This document shows, one piece after another, positions 1 to 7,497 of a stretch of 64,000 bases of DNA. The notes under the pieces were generated by a model that worked only from the letters and a program-made list of their open reading frames with translations, did not search any database and was not told where the DNA came from. Where the stretch lies: assembly GCF_000147815.2 (NCBI RefSeq), contig NC_015952.1, positions 1 through 64,000 on the forward strand, read 5' to 3'. Position numbers and translations under genes: made by a program. The stretch is from Streptomyces violaceusniger Tu 4113 (lineage in GTDB: Bacteria > Actinomycetota > Actinomycetes > Streptomycetales > Streptomycetaceae). Numbering within the stretch: the stretch's first letter is position 1; the number at the start of each line of letters is the position of its first letter.

Positions 1-107
1 AGCATTCAGCGCGGCATTGAGCCCCACTGCTTAGGTCATTTAAGCAGGTGATGTGCTACAAGACGAGTTGCCAGAACCTGAACCTCGGATACGCCGTCCG
101 CTCCAAA

Positions 108-581
108 TCACCATCGGCGCCCGTACGGCTCGGCACCCGCCCGAACCTCGGCCAGAGCCGCCAACACCGCACCGGCCTGCACCGCCACATCCATCCCCGC
201 CCACGCCTCCTCACCCAGTGGCTCGCCCGTGGAATCCGCCGGGTCGAACACGCCCGGCTGCACCAACGCAAGCAGCACCCGGCCACGCCCGGCCGCCGCC
301 TCCCACCCCGGGGTGACCGACGGCGGCTGACCGGCCAGAATGCGGGACCGGCCGGTATGCATCTGCGTGACGCACCCGCCGACCACCGTCACCGAACACC
401 GCGACACCGGCCACAACCCCGCATGCCACTCGCGATCGTTGACCCGCTTCAGCCCCGCCGCCTTCAACCGCACGGCCAGCTCCGCGTGCACCGCCTCCTC
501 ATCCGGCTGCACTACCACCGAAGCCCACCGGTCACCGTCGCTCGCCTTCAGGACCCCCAGGCCCCACGTCGCAGAACTCAT
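108..581 (-). CDS. hypothetical protein
   Basis: A 157-residue protein with no family I recognise. I chose the ATG at 581 (MSSATWGLGVLKAS) over the further upstream start at 614 because the protein-like sequence begins there. It is soluble-looking, with a mixed alpha/beta pattern, no signal peptide, no membrane segment and two cysteines. The C-terminal third is helix-like and alanine/valine rich (VAVQAGAVLAALAEVRAG). It points leftward, away from the DUF2975/XRE pair. Codons are GC-rich in the third position, which supports real coding. No function is proposed. Confidence 0.6.
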   Translation of the reverse strand: MSSATWGLGVLKASDGDRWASVVVQPDEEAVHAELAVRLKAAGLKRVNDREWHAGLWPVSRCSVTVVGGCVTQMHTGRSRILAGQPPSVTPGWEAAAGRGRVLLALVQPGVFDPADSTGEPLGEEAWAGMDVAVQAGAVLAALAEVRAGAEPYGRRW

Positions 582-773
582 GACGCGACCCTCCCACGCC
601 CCACCGGCAGCCACCGCCCGTTCCGCACCGGCCGCGCCCTGATCCCGTATACGTCACACCGGCCAGGGACCCCCCACCACCCCCGCCAACGACACCTGCG
701 CGAACTCGATCCGCGCATACGCCCCTTAATCACCCCTACACGATGCCGATATGGGTGCCCGCGTAGGAGTGTG

Positions 774-817
774 ACGCCTCGTGCCTCCCGTCCGTGTGGA
801 CGGGAGGCACGAGGCGT
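774..817. terminator. perfect 20-bp stem hairpin
   Basis: Arms of 20 bases (ACGCCTCGTGCCTCCCGTCC and its exact complement) flank a GTGT loop, and the right arm is followed by TTTC. It is shaped like a bidirectional terminator. Since both neighbouring genes point away from it, insulation of the two transcription units is the likely role. Confidence 0.6.
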
Positions 818-869
818 TTCGGGTCTCACGCTCGGGGTCCCTTCGCACATACGAACGGAACTCGTTGGG

Positions 870-904
870 GGTCACGACTCTCGTTGCTAACGAGAGTCGT
901 GACC
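870..904. promoter_or_regulatory. perfect 16-bp inverted repeat upstream of the DUF2975/XRE operon
   Basis: GGTCACGACTCTCGTT and its exact complement are separated by GCT, starting 90 bases before the ATG at 960. This placement fits an operator, for instance for the XRE protein of the same operon, but it could also fold as an RNA hairpin. The choice is an inference. Confidence 0.45.
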
Positions 905-959
905 GCTAACGTATCTCGTGCCGACCACGGCTTCCGTGACCCCCAGGAAGGGACCCCGC

Positions 960-1604
960 ATGCCCGAGACCGTTGGACCCGACGTCGACATGATCAAGAA
1001 GACCGACGACGACCGGGAAGAGACCGGCGGCCAGCCGGAAGCGAACGCGCCGCGCAAGTTCTCCTGGAAGGAGTTCTTGACCCCGGACTTCTCCTTCTTC
1101 CTCATCCTGCCCGCGGCGTTCGCCGCGGCCGACACGTACGAGTTCATCTGGTATCCCAAGGTCGAGATCGACGGCGGAGGCGCCGGGCCGAACGGCACCG
1201 AGGTCACCCAGCGGATCATCGACTTCCAGGGCTCCTGGTGGGAGCACGTCCTGCTCGGCCTGCCCTACCTGATCATGATGGCTGGCATGATCGTCGTCTC
1301 CCGGGCGCTGTTCCGCATCGAGACCAACATGACCCGGCACTCCAGGCCCTTCACCCGCCGGGACGGCAGGGTGCTGCGCTTGGCCGCGTTGGGTGTCGTG
1401 GCCGCCGACGTGGCGGCCTCCGTGGTCGGCCGTATCGTCCCGGGGATGCTGCCCTACACCGACGGATTCTCTGACCCCCACCTGGTCAACGAAGGTTCGC
1501 TCGGCGGATTCTGGGTGTTCACCCTGCTCCTGGTCCTGCTCCAGATGCACCGCATCCACACCACAGCGCGCCGGGCGTACGAGAAGCTGGAGGAAGTTGC
1601 GTGA
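960..1604 (+). CDS. DUF2975-type integral membrane protein
   Basis: A 214-residue membrane protein. Four hydrophobic segments are visible: about residues 41-60 (FFLILPAAFAAAD), 85-107 (LLGLPYLIMMAGMIVVSRAL), 126-148, and 178-196 (FWVFTLLLVLLQMHRIH). Four helices followed directly by a small XRE regulator is the usual arrangement of DUF2975 proteins in Gram-positive bacteria. The ATG at 960 has a purine-rich ribosome site (AGGAAGGGA) six bases upstream, and I preferred it to a GTG at 918. The stop overlaps the next start (GTGA), so the two are translationally coupled. The substrate or partner is unknown. Confidence 0.75.
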   Translation: MPETVGPDVDMIKKTDDDREETGGQPEANAPRKFSWKEFLTPDFSFFLILPAAFAAADTYEFIWYPKVEIDGGGAGPNGTEVTQRIIDFQGSWWEHVLLGLPYLIMMAGMIVVSRALFRIETNMTRHSRPFTRRDGRVLRLAALGVVAADVAASVVGRIVPGMLPYTDGFSDPHLVNEGSLGGFWVFTLLLVLLQMHRIHTTARRAYEKLEEVA

Positions 1605-1912
1605 CCACCACTGAGCCCGCAGCCGAGCGCGAAGCGCCGGTGGCGGACGGGGAATCAGAGGACGGCGAGATCGTCGTCACGCTGGACGAGGTGCTGAAGC
1701 AGAGGGGCATGTCCCTCGGCGAGCTGTCGCGGCAGACCGGCATCACCGACAAGAACCTCGGCGAGCTGAAGAACGGCAAGAAGAAGGCCGTGTGGTGGTC
1801 GACGCTCGCCGCTGTGTGCAGGGTCCTGGACTGCCAGCCCGGCGACCTGATCGTCTACCGGCCGGTGGCGGCGAAGAGCGCGCCGGCGCAGGAGTCGGCA
1901 TCTGAGGAGTAG
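1601..1912 (+). CDS. XRE-family small transcription regulator (YozG/HTH_26 type)
   Basis: A 103-residue protein with a Cro/CI-type helix-turn-helix in the centre: VTLDEVLKQRGMSLGELSRQ, then TGITDKNLGELKNGKKKAVW and STLAAVCRVLDCQPGDLIVY. This matches the HTH_26 pattern of YozG-like regulators. The GTG start overlaps the DUF2975 stop by four bases. Acidic tails flank the domain at both ends. In such pairs the regulator is thought to control its own operon, and the palindrome at 870-904 is the candidate site. The role on a mobile element could be copy or lysogeny control, but that is inference. Confidence 0.85.
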   Translation: MTTTEPAAEREAPVADGESEDGEIVVTLDEVLKQRGMSLGELSRQTGITDKNLGELKNGKKKAVWWSTLAAVCRVLDCQPGDLIVYRPVAAKSAPAQESASEE

Positions 1913-1931
1913 CCCCACGGCAGGCGTGGGG
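1913..1931 (+). terminator. short hairpin after XRE gene
   Basis: CCCCACG and CGTGGGG flank a five-base loop directly after the XRE stop codon. It probably ends the DUF2975/XRE transcript. There is no clear U-tract. Confidence 0.45.
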
Positions 1932-1974
1932 ATCGGCGACGACCACGGCATGAACCCGAAAGCGAGGCAGTTGG

Positions 1975-2760
1975 ATGCCCAGTTCCTATCCGAAATCGTT
2001 CCAGGCCGACGGATTACTTGAAAAGGTGACGGATGCGATCACCCTTGCCGTTGACGCCTCGGTAGACAGCGAGATCCGTGGCGTCAGTTGCGGATACCTC
2101 TCCTCCAATGGTCTCTGGGGGGCTTTCGCGAACATTCGGCATTCGTCCCGTGACGAGTGTGGAGAACTCAAATCGGGGATCGGAGAACTGTACGCGCTGG
2201 CGCACGGCATGGCCAGGATCACGGACCACCGCCGGGCGTACGGGATGGCGCTCCCCGTTCGCATCCTGACCGACTGCGAGGCGACTTTCAGTACCGTCAC
2301 GGAGTGGATGGAAGGCGATCGAGACCTCCCGGACACCTGGGAGAACTTCGTCGCGCATGGGAAGCTGCGTAAGATCCGGTTTCTTCAGCAAGTGGTCAGA
2401 AAATCGCCGGAGATCAGCATCAAGAAGATTTCCCGGAACTCGCATCCACTTCATGCAGGGGCTGACAAGCTCTCCGGGACCGCTCTCGATGTCATTCAGG
2501 GACGCATCAGCAAAGAGGGGGGTCCCGGAGCGTGCAGGCGTTCCGCCGTAATGTGGCTGGAGGATTTCCGGCTTCGCCATGGCGGGAAGTCCAGTCTGTA
2601 CGAGGACTTGATGAAGCAGGCTGATGACCTGGAGGGATACGAGCTGATGGGCGTCATGGTGGCAGCCGCTCGCGCCGCCGGAAGTCCTGATGAGCACGAT
2701 TCCGCCCTCCGTACGTTGCGGGACGTCGCGACTGTCCATCTCGTTGATGACGCCAACTAG
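1975..2760 (+). CDS. RNase H-fold protein
   Basis: A 261-residue protein whose first 190 residues show the RNase HI order of acidic residues: ITLAVDASVD near residue 25, GELYALAHGM near residue 71, VRILTDCEA near residue 98, and HAGADKLSGTA near residue 164. RNase HI-type enzymes cut RNA in RNA/DNA hybrids with four carboxylates at these positions, so the protein may be catalytic. About 95 extra residues follow and I cannot assign them. It stands alone, rightward, between two hairpins, with more A/T at third positions than its neighbours, which suggests a separate origin. A nuclease role in replication or defence is possible but unproven. Confidence 0.65.
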   Translation: MPSSYPKSFQADGLLEKVTDAITLAVDASVDSEIRGVSCGYLSSNGLWGAFANIRHSSRDECGELKSGIGELYALAHGMARITDHRRAYGMALPVRILTDCEATFSTVTEWMEGDRDLPDTWENFVAHGKLRKIRFLQQVVRKSPEISIKKISRNSHPLHAGADKLSGTALDVIQGRISKEGGPGACRRSAVMWLEDFRLRHGGKSSLYEDLMKQADDLEGYELMGVMVAAARAAGSPDEHDSALRTLRDVATVHLVDDAN

Positions 2761-2942
2761 CAGCGACCTGACGGGAAACTGGCCGAAGCCCCCGGAACTG
2801 GTCTGGGACGCAGGAGAGACCACAATCGAGGTGGTCTTCCGCTCTGGGACCGGCGGTTACCAGAGGCCAGGGACTCGGTGACGGTGGATCTCCCGCCTTA
2901 CGAGTCTCCGGCTTCCTGAGCTGGCTGTCAGAGGAGCACCTT

Positions 2943-2977
2943 GAGGGGGACCGTACCGGGATGGTGCGGTCCCCCTC
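2943..2977 (+). terminator. hairpin downstream of RNase H-like gene
   Basis: An 11-bp stem (GAGGGGGACCG / CGGTCCCCCTC) with a 13-base loop lies 180 bases after the stop at 2760. It is the likely end of that transcript and an insulator before 3048. Confidence 0.5.
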
Positions 2978-3047
2978 CGCCGTCTCTAGGTCAAACTGGT
3001 CACCGTACGCAAGACGGACCTTTCGACCAGAGGCGGAGAGAACCGAC

Positions 3048-4220
3048 ATGGCACTCAGCCGGTGCGCGCCACGCGTGGAGATCGCTCCCCCCACCCCCAG
3101 GCCGCGCCGGTACGGCCTGTTCTCCGCGGCCGAGGTCCGCGAGGTCGAGGACGGCACCTGGTCCCACGGCATCCAGTACCGCACCGAATCGTGCTCGGGC
3201 AGCGTCTACACCTGGCCCAAGCCCTGCCCGCCCGACTGCGACCCCACCAGCGCCGTCCCGCCATCCCGCATCATCGTGGAAGTCGTCTACGACACCGAAG
3301 AGATCAACTTCACCACGTACTCCCTGATCCGAGCCCGCGTCATCGAACCCGAAACCGCAGCGGACCTCCCGTACAGGGCCGTGATCACGGTCGACACCTC
3401 CTGCGGGCCCTCCGCGGACATCGCTCCTGGGAGCAGGGCCGAGGAGTGCACTACGATCGCACGCCGCGCACAGGAGGGGGGACCCAAGCCGATCACCGTC
3501 ACCGTCCGCGAGTCCTTCAATGGCGAGGAGACGACCGTCCAACTCGCCCCCGGCGCAAGCACGCAGGTCATCCTGTGCGCCGACAAGGACGAACCACGGC
3601 GCAAGGTGCTCGACGGCCTCGGGCCGTGGATCGGCGCGGAACCCTTTCCTGTCTACACCAGCGTGCACTGCATGCCCGGCGGCGATTTCGCCAAGGAAGC
3701 CCGCAGGATCGCCCGGAACCGGCTGACGTGCCGCGAAGAGTGCGCGGTCGAGGAGTACCTGTGGACCCAACTCGCGGCCGACGGCGGCCAGTACATCGGC
3801 AACCCCAGCGCCCCGAAGAGCATCACGTGTGCCATGGCCGAGATCGAGGCCGCGCTGATGCAGGCCCGCGGCTGCACCGCCGGAGTCATCCACGTGCCGG
3901 CGCGACTGTCACTCCCGCTGTCCATGAACGGCTGCTGCCTCATCGAGGGGGAAGGCGCCAGCCTGCGCACCCGTATGGGGTCCGAGGTCGTCTTCGGCGC
4001 CTGCTACGACCCCCGCATGCGGCCGGACGGCATGCTCGCCGATCCCGACCTGACCGTCATCATCGGCACCGGCCCGGTCATCGTCCAGCGCGGACCCATC
4101 AGCACCTACGAGGGCCTGGACAAGCAGACCAACGACTACGCCGCGGTAGCCGAGCGCACCTACGCCGTCATCGCTGACTGCCCCCTGGTGTGGACGGTCG
4201 CCGACACCTGCGACTGCTGA
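3048..4220 (+). CDS. second copy of the capsid-companion structural protein
   Basis: A 390-residue protein clearly paralogous to 29709-31022. Shared landmarks are RRYGLFSAAEVREVEDGTW near residue 15, the WPKPC motif, KVLDGLGPW, the CMPGGDFAKEA segment, and a C-terminal block with GTGPVIVQRGPI, TNDYAAVAERTYAVIADC. Cysteines are numerous, as in the other virion proteins here. The ATG at 3048 has a good ribosome site (AGGCGGAGAG) and the same N-terminus as its paralogue. It lies 25 kb away from the capsid operon, on the opposite strand and with its own upstream hairpin. It may be an alternative virion component or a moron copy; the family's exact virion role is unknown to me. Confidence 0.75.
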   Translation: MALSRCAPRVEIAPPTPRPRRYGLFSAAEVREVEDGTWSHGIQYRTESCSGSVYTWPKPCPPDCDPTSAVPPSRIIVEVVYDTEEINFTTYSLIRARVIEPETAADLPYRAVITVDTSCGPSADIAPGSRAEECTTIARRAQEGGPKPITVTVRESFNGEETTVQLAPGASTQVILCADKDEPRRKVLDGLGPWIGAEPFPVYTSVHCMPGGDFAKEARRIARNRLTCREECAVEEYLWTQLAADGGQYIGNPSAPKSITCAMAEIEAALMQARGCTAGVIHVPARLSLPLSMNGCCLIEGEGASLRTRMGSEVVFGACYDPRMRPDGMLADPDLTVIIGTGPVIVQRGPISTYEGLDKQTNDYAAVAERTYAVIADCPLVWTVADTCDC

Positions 4221-4460
4221 TCAGCCGACCCCGTCGACCATCATCCGCACCAGATCCTCCAGTGCCTCCGGCCCCGGCTCATTGCCCTCCACCAGGAGGT
4301 ACAGCAGCCGAGCCGCACCGTGCCCGGTGAAGTTCAACTGGAGGTCATAGGAGTTCAGCGCGCTGACCTCCGCTTCGATTCCGCAGCCCGACAGAGCCGT
4401 CCCCAGGGCCTGGCACAGCCGCGCCGGGTCCCCGAAGGTGTCGCTGTCGCCGTACTTCAA
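4221..4460 (-). CDS. small hypothetical protein
   Basis: Seventy-nine residues read from a TTG start at 4460 (LKYGDSDTFGDPARLCQALG). The C-terminus is acidic and helical (EALEDLVRMMVDGVG). TTG is the only plausible start because the tRNA-like gene lies just upstream. The gene ends back-to-back with 3048-4220. Function unknown. Confidence 0.5.
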   Translation of the reverse strand: MKYGDSDTFGDPARLCQALGTALSGCGIEAEVSALNSYDLQLNFTGHGAARLLYLLVEGNEPGPEALEDLVRMMVDGVG

Positions 4461-4486
4461 GCGCCTGTCCCCTCTGTCGTGCCCAG

Positions 4487-4561
4487 AGCCGGTGGCGGTA
4501 TTCGAACCCGCTGCTTCCCGCTTACGAGGCGGGCCCACCTCTCCAACGGTGGCGCACCGGC
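4487..4561 (-). tRNA. tRNA-Thr (anticodon CGU), noncanonical
   Basis: A 75-nt cloverleaf can be drawn on the minus strand. The acceptor stem GCCGGTG/CACCGGC is perfect, the D arm has GG in its loop, the anticodon stem CCCGC/GCGGG is perfect with loop CTCGTAA (anticodon CGT, codon ACG), the variable loop is AAGCA, and the T arm carries TTCGAAT. Two oddities: position 8 is C instead of U, and the last T-stem pair is G-A instead of G-C. CCA is not encoded, which is common in Streptomyces. It sits between two small leftward genes, 12 bases after the stop of 4574-4999. It may be a working extra tRNA or a decaying one. Confidence 0.7.
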
Positions 4562-4573
4562 AAGGACGCCAGA

Positions 4574-4999
4574 CTACGACGGCGCGCGGCCGACCACCTG
4601 TGACCAACGCGCCGCAACCGAGCGGTCCACGATCATCTCCAGCAGGTCCCGGCTGATGTGCTCCCACCGCTCGCCCGGGTCGTCCGTCGGCTCCACGCCG
4701 CTCAGGTTCGCGTACGGTGCCAGCACCCGGTACGGGTCGGGCCCGTACTCGCGCACCGCGAGCGCGGCCACCGGGTCGTACAGCATGCCGACGAGCGCGG
4801 CCAAGGGGTTGATCCGGCGTCTGCTCCACGCGGAGCGGTCCCGGTCGCACGTGGAGCACACCCGCCAGCCCCAGTTCCCGCGCTGCTCGGCACGGGCGAC
4901 GCCGTGGGCGGGCTGGTTGGCCGGGCCGCCGCAGTCGCCGCAGGCGAGGGGACCGGCGTAGTTGATGACGGGGAGAAGCTGGCCGGACAGCGAACGCAT
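4574..4999 (-). CDS. hypothetical zinc-ribbon protein
   Basis: A 141-residue protein with one zinc-binding-like motif formed by CGDCGGPANQ (near residue 20) and CSTCDRDRSAW (near residue 47). The rest is charged and helical with no membrane segment. It starts with ATG at 4999 and is transcribed leftward toward the tRNA-like gene and 4221-4460, possibly as one transcript. Small CxxC proteins of this kind are frequent in actinophages, but no function can be assigned. Confidence 0.6.
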   Translation of the reverse strand: MRSLSGQLLPVINYAGPLACGDCGGPANQPAHGVARAEQRGNWGWRVCSTCDRDRSAWSRRRINPLAALVGMLYDPVAALAVREYGPDPYRVLAPYANLSGVEPTDDPGERWEHISRDLLEMIVDRSVAARWSQVVGRAPS

Positions 5000-5318
5000 A
5001 CCCGGCAGCGTCTCAGAACTTCTCGCCCGTCAGGCGCAGGAACGCCGCTACGCTTTCGCAACGTGCTGTTCAAGCGCGCTGCACGGACGGAGCCTTGTGA
5101 CCCCGCAGAGGGGAGCTGTACGGGACGGTGTACGAGGGAGTCCCGGCGGCGGTGGCCGTCCCCATCACGCTCCCCACCACCAAGAGCATGATGGCCGCGC
5201 TGGTCCTGGCCGGTTCGTCAAGGAGAAAGAGCTCGGGTTCAAGAATTTTTGGGCCAAGACTCCTAATTCTCTCGAATGGACAGCACTGCTCAAAGCGACA
5301 GAGAAAGAGGATGCACGC
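5000..5318. other. region without a confident gene
   Basis: A weak leftward ORF (stop at 5070) reads LLDEPARTSAAIMLLVVGSV, resembling a single membrane helix, and could be a small membrane protein. Its start and ribosome site are not convincing. Local GC is lower than in the surroundings. Nothing else was seen. Confidence 0.3.
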
Positions 5319-5534
5319 ATGACCACCGAAGGATGCCATGACAAAAGGGGCCACGCGGCATTAGCTCAGTCCTTGCCGTTTCTCGCCAGCATCATCCACG
5401 AGCACTACGTGGAGAAGCGTTGCGAGGATATGAAGATCCACGCATCACACGACCACGGTGACAGTACGAAGAACGAATTCTTCCGTTGCCCCGGACTCAC
5501 GAGCGGAGGAAAGTGGTGGCCGAGTAGGACATAA
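5319..5534 (+). CDS. possible small hypothetical protein
   Basis: A 71-residue reading frame starting ATGACCACC (MTTEGCHDKRGHAALAQS) after the purine-rich stretch GAGAAAGAGG. It includes HEHYVEKRCEDMK and HASHDHGDSTKNEFF and is rich in His and Lys. The GC content is low for the window. Coding status is uncertain; it overlaps the end of the convergent frame 5497-5736. Confidence 0.3.
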   Translation: MTTEGCHDKRGHAALAQSLPFLASIIHEHYVEKRCEDMKIHASHDHGDSTKNEFFRCPGLTSGGKWWPSRT

Positions 5535-5736
5535 GAGCCAAAATGTCGTAGTTCCCGCATGTCCTGAGCAGGACTTTAAAAGGCTCACCTTCGAGCTGGA
5601 AGGCCGGTTCCCGATGTGCTCGCGCGAAGGCCACCGCCGCACGCACCGCCCGCCGCTCGGCCGCCGAGGAGGACACGGCGCCCGCCGAGCCAATCCCGCT
5701 CAACGGCAGACCGCAATGAATCTGATGAACCGACAC
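5497..5736 (-). CDS. small hypothetical protein
   Basis: Seventy-nine residues from a GTG start. After a short hydrophobic beginning, the helical stretch SSAAERRAVRAAVAFARAHR and the segment EPAFQLEGEPFKVLLR look like genuine folded protein. There are no recognisable motifs. It is transcribed leftward, opposite to the downstream small-gene operon. Function unknown. Confidence 0.45.
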   Translation of the reverse strand: MSVHQIHCGLPLSGIGSAGAVSSSAAERRAVRAAVAFARAHREPAFQLEGEPFKVLLRTCGNYDILALMSYSATTFLRS

Positions 5737-5919
5737 GAGAGGGGAGCCGGGGGACGGATGTCCGCGTCAACCGGTAGGCTGTGTATGGCATCAGACGTCT
5801 ACTCAGGTAGGTCTGGGGCCCACAACTGCAAAAGGATCGGCCCCACGTGGTTCCAGATGTTTGCCGCATCTGGCGCGAGGCCGGTTCGACACCAAACCCC
5901 TCTACGAGAAGGTGCCGAC

Positions 5920-6036
5920 ATGACTCAGAGTACCCGCGCACCCGCGCGTTACGACAGTTGCACCCGCAGCTCCGCCGCGAAGATCACACCGGCGTCGAGC
6001 ACGGGCCCTGTCACCACTACCCACTCAGTCGAGTGA
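5920..6036 (+). CDS. possible leader peptide
   Basis: A 38-residue frame (MTQSTRAPARYDSC...) with a good ribosome site (GAGAAGG, seven bases before ATG). Its stop overlaps the GTG at 6033 (GTGA), which suggests that its main role could be to couple translation of the following gene. A leftward frame (5949-6230) competes for this DNA. Confidence 0.35.
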   Translation: MTQSTRAPARYDSCTRSSAAKITPASSTGPVTTTHSVE

Positions 6037-6407
6037 CCGCCACGGTGGACCCCATCGAGGTCCACGACTACCAGGCCGAGTCGCTGCGCCACCGCGCCAA
6101 CCCGCCCGCCGGTTACCACCCGGCAAAAGCCCAAGAGCCAAGCCGAGTACTCACCTTTGACGGCAGCGTTCTCTCCGGTACCCGCAACGGCGAGGGGCGG
6201 AGCAACTGGAACAGCCGGGGCGTGGTGCATATCGCAGTCACCGGCTCCGGCTACGCGTACGGACTCGCCGTAGCTGCATGCAACGGCGGCGTTGAACTCG
6301 GCGAGGAGAGCGACCTGTCGGACCTGGTACTCGCGGACAAGGTCGATACGCCTGGTCGCTGCCAGCGCCCCGCGTGCCGCAAGCTCTGGACGGAGCGCGA
6401 GCGATGA
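6033..6407 (+). CDS. hypothetical protein
   Basis: A 124-residue protein. The N-terminal part is polar (VDPIEVHDYQAESLRHRANP). The C-terminal half looks well conserved in style: RGVVHIAVTGSGYAYGLAVA, then ACNGGVELGEES and a closing Zn-like motif GRCQRPACRKLW. It is the second of a chain of rightward genes joined by overlapping stop/start codons: GTGA at 6033 and ATGA at 6404. That chain is the main evidence for this strand. Function unknown. Confidence 0.5.
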   Translation: MTATVDPIEVHDYQAESLRHRANPPAGYHPAKAQEPSRVLTFDGSVLSGTRNGEGRSNWNSRGVVHIAVTGSGYAYGLAVAACNGGVELGEESDLSDLVLADKVDTPGRCQRPACRKLWTERER

Positions 6408-6592
6408 GCGGTGACGCGTCGCGGTCAGTGAGTTGCCAGTGCGGCGCCGAAGGCGTGCGCAACGCTAACGGGTGGGTCCACGTTCCGCAGGCCGACTTCT
6501 GCCCGACCTGCTGGCAGGACCAGCAGCGGATTATGGCCGAGAACCGTGAGCGTTCCGCGCCACCGAGAAGTGAGGACACCGACCATGAGTGA
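6404..6592 (+). CDS. small zinc-ribbon protein
   Basis: Sixty-two residues with a four-cysteine zinc-ribbon pattern: CQCGAEG near residue 10 and FCPTCWQDQQ near residue 32. It starts in an ATGA overlap with the upstream gene and its own stop overlaps the next start by eight bases, so three genes are translationally coupled. Function unknown; a small DNA- or protein-binding adaptor is plausible. Confidence 0.6.
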   Translation: MSGDASRSVSCQCGAEGVRNANGWVHVPQADFCPTCWQDQQRIMAENRERSAPPRSEDTDHE

Positions 6593-7013
6593 AGCACCCG
6601 AGTACCTGCCCGTGCCCGGCGGCTACGCCGAACGCGTTGCCGCACTGGAAGCCGAAGGGCACGCCACCGCCGAAGCGCACTGGATGGCCGCCTGCGAAGC
6701 TTCTGGCGCCGTCGCCCGCCGCGAGACCAACCACCAGGACCTGTTCTGGTTCGGCGACATGCCCGACCACGACCGAAAGGTCTGGGACCGTATCGCGGAC
6801 CGCGAGGGCAAGCGGTTCTACTTCCACCAGAAGAAGGACACCCTGGTCGGCTACCTCGCCCACCGTCGGCACGAGGAGCGCATCAACGTCCATCTGGGGC
6901 ACAAACGCATGGACCGATTGGTCGCTTTCATCAAGGAGCACGGCCTGTGGGACGAGTGGGTTGCCCAGAACAGGGCCATGAAGACTGAGACAGGCGGGCA
7001 GCCCAAGAAGTGA
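6585..7013 (+). CDS. hypothetical protein
   Basis: A 142-residue soluble protein (MSEAPEYLPVPGGYAERVAA). It is charged and predominantly helical, with WFGDMPDHDRKVWDRIADRE and RHEERINVHLGHKRMDRLV as notable segments. It has no cysteine pairs and no membrane helix. I chose the ATG at 6585, which overlaps the previous stop, rather than the upstream start at 6546. A perfect hairpin follows the stop. No family recognised. Confidence 0.6.
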   Translation: MSEAPEYLPVPGGYAERVAALEAEGHATAEAHWMAACEASGAVARRETNHQDLFWFGDMPDHDRKVWDRIADREGKRFYFHQKKDTLVGYLAHRRHEERINVHLGHKRMDRLVAFIKEHGLWDEWVAQNRAMKTETGGQPKK

Positions 7014-7023
7014 CCCGCGCAGC

Positions 7024-7060
7024 GCGTTGCCCCGCCTGAAGCAAGCAGGCGGGGCAACGC
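7024..7060 (+). terminator. perfect 15-bp stem hairpin
   Basis: GCGTTGCCCCGCCTG and its exact complement flank a seven-base loop, 11 bases after the stop at 7013. It resembles a terminator without a U-tract. The only start codon of the next frame (TTG at 7027) lies inside its left arm, so it could instead gate translation. Confidence 0.55.
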
Positions 7061-7332
7061 ACTTCCGCGAGGAACGCGAGCACAAGCTCGCCTGGCACGC
7101 CAAGTACGCCGAGCTGGCCGACTGCACCTCATGCGGAAAGAAAGACCTCCGCGTCCGCCTGCCCCGGACCGCTGACTACGTCGGCGACGGAACCGCCCGC
7201 ATCACCTATTGGCACAAGTCCCCGGAGACCGGCAGGGACTGCCGATCCGAGGTCGAGGTGGAAGACGTACGGGTCGTCGAGCGCACCAGGCGTCGGCGAA
7301 CACGCCAGAGGCAGACCCCACCCGCTCGGTAG
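7027..7332 (+). CDS. small CxxC protein with start inside a hairpin
   Basis: A 101-residue frame from TTG. The convincing part begins after the hairpin: REEREHKLAWHAKYAELADC, then TSCGKKDLRVRLPRTADYVG, and it ends in an Arg-rich tail (RTRRRRTRQRQ). A single CxxC is seen. There is no ATG, GTG or TTG between the hairpin and the folded-looking region, so the natural start is uncertain. It may be a truncated gene fused to a terminator, or one whose translation is repressed by the hairpin. Confidence 0.45.
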   Translation: MPRLKQAGGATHFREEREHKLAWHAKYAELADCTSCGKKDLRVRLPRTADYVGDGTARITYWHKSPETGRDCRSEVEVEDVRVVERTRRRRTRQRQTPPAR

Positions 7333-7497
7333 AGGAAGGCCCTCTTTCGGGAGGAGCACGCCCGAGCCCGCCGACCGGCCGGGATACCGTGCTGCCACAC
7401 GTTCAGGTGACGGCAAATCGGCTATGCACTTACATACCGCCCTCTGACAAGACCCCACTACTTTGCGGCTGGTGTCTGAGCTAGGGCACCAGGGCGG

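Larger units (their letters stand above)
582..959. other. intergenic region with two long inverted repeats
   Basis: A 378-base non-coding stretch between a leftward gene and the rightward DUF2975/XRE operon. It holds two perfect inverted repeats (774-817 and 870-904) listed separately. No convincing ORF was seen. The promoters of both flanking genes should lie here. Confidence 0.6.

Noticed and set aside
5817..5905. tRNA-like stretch with a long stem (CCAGATG / CATCTGG) and GGTTCGACACC
   Set aside because: No T-stem or acceptor stem can be paired around the TTCGACA loop, so it is not a tRNA.
5949..6230. Leftward 93-residue frame with DLDGVHRGGHSTEW and VLDAGVIFAAELRVQLS
   Set aside because: It looks partly protein-like, but the rightward frames here are linked by successive GTGA and ATGA overlaps with convincing downstream genes, so I favoured the rightward strand.
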